Program-made: the position numbers and the translations under genes
The notes under the pieces: generated by a model
Told to the model about the DNA's origin: nothing
Seen by the model: only the letters and a program-made list of their open reading frames with translations
Database searches by the model: none
In this document: positions 63,510 through 64,000 of the stretch, piece after piece
How positions within the stretch are numbered: the stretch's first letter is position 1
Layout: each line of letters starts with the position of its first letter
Source of the DNA: Glycine soja
Taxonomy: Eukaryota; Streptophyta; Magnoliopsida; Fabales; Fabaceae
Assembly (NCBI RefSeq): GCF_004193775.1
Contig: NC_041011.1
Span: 39,377,167 to 39,441,166, forward strand
Direction: 5' to 3'
Length of the DNA stretch: 64,000 nucleotides

Positions 63510-64000
63510 TGCTGGACACCGTTGGTAAGTGCTTCCTTGAATAGAACAAATTATTTTGCTCTGCAGAATTTTGAATTTTTGCTGTTGAGTCTTAAAAGTG
63601 CAATGTTGGGTTGGCAATTGACTAATTTATTTCCATTTTCGATTTTATCAACAGAGTTTCAGTCAATGGTCGGTAGCACAAGAATCTGTAAAAAAAATGC
63701 ATCCAACTGCTCTTCTGAAGGGACTGGGAAAAAATAAAACTAGAATTAATTTAGTTTAGTTGTACAATAAGCATAGTGGTTTCATGGTATCTTAGTATTC
63801 TTTTGCACATGGTTTGCTAGTTTAAATTCATGTTGTAATCTTGACGAGTTCGATTCCCCTTGTTTGAAATATCTCCTTAGTCTGGATAAATGCGATGGAT
63901 GTGTGTGGCAGACAAATAAAATTAGCGAGGGCGGCCTCTCTTGGTTCTAGCTCGTTACAAGTGGATAAATAGTCTGCTTCCACAGTTGCACTAGATTGTA
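63510..64000 (+). other. 3' UTR with intron of the MUSTANG gene
   Basis: A GT-AG intron (63525-63654, TTG/GTAAGT to CAACAG/AG) begins 15 bases after the stop codon, too close to trigger strong nonsense-mediated decay. The remaining sequence is noncoding. The polyadenylation site is not clear within the window. Confidence 0.6.

Overview
The window is nuclear DNA from a flowering plant, most likely a legume close to soybean (Glycine). The basis is GT-AG introns with AT-rich interiors, plant gene families (phytepsin-type aspartic protease, MUSTANG, FAR1-type MULE, plant mobile domain) and a dense mix of plant transposons. Soybean-like signs are the repeated GTAATCGATTAC motif and Tgm-like CACTA ends. 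The genus is an inference. Prokaryotic features such as operons, ribosome binding sites and CRISPR arrays are not expected, and none were seen.

Layout, left to right. 759-5267: decayed Ty1/Copia element with both LTRs and a perfect 5-bp target duplication. 6182-6445 and 12149-12421 (minus): two small paralogous plant genes of unknown function. 13115-13417: palindromic MITE. 16894-25622: Mutator-like element (MULE) of 8.7 kb with long TIRs and a near-perfect 9-bp duplication. It carries a decayed FAR1/MULE-transposase/SWIM/OTU gene on plus and a plant-mobile-domain (PMD) gene on minus, and a probable solo LTR has split the PMD gene. 25825-29231: PIF/Harbinger-like element with a decayed ORF1 and TAA duplications. 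29739-33134 (minus): an intact 13-coding-exon aspartic protease gene with a plant-specific (saposin-like) insert; its 5'UTR exon lies near 34.3 kb. About 34.9-37.7 kb (plus): a decayed gene of unknown function in divergent arrangement with the protease.

38577-48994: a nest of two CACTA-type elements. The outer one carries plus-strand exon fragments of an ENGase (GH85), a calcium-dependent protein kinase, an LRR protein and an aspartic protease saposin insert. The inner one (42779-48796) carries fragments of a cupin-like gene and a RETICULATA-related (DUF3411) gene. 50244-51058: a small non-autonomous CACTA element built mostly from a 43-bp palindromic repeat. 52519-59039 (minus): a second, less decayed Copia element. 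61141-63509 (plus): an intact MUSTANG-type gene, a host gene derived from a MULE transposase, with PB1, zinc cluster, transposase core, SWIM, AT-hook and CCHC modules.

Only four genes look functional: the two small paralogs, the aspartic protease and the MUSTANG gene. Everything else recognisable is transposon sequence or gene debris. The most unusual parts are the CACTA nest with six captured host-gene fragments and the MULE that pairs a transposase-OTU gene with a convergent PMD gene. Exon borders were placed by hand from GT-AG signals and reading-frame continuity.
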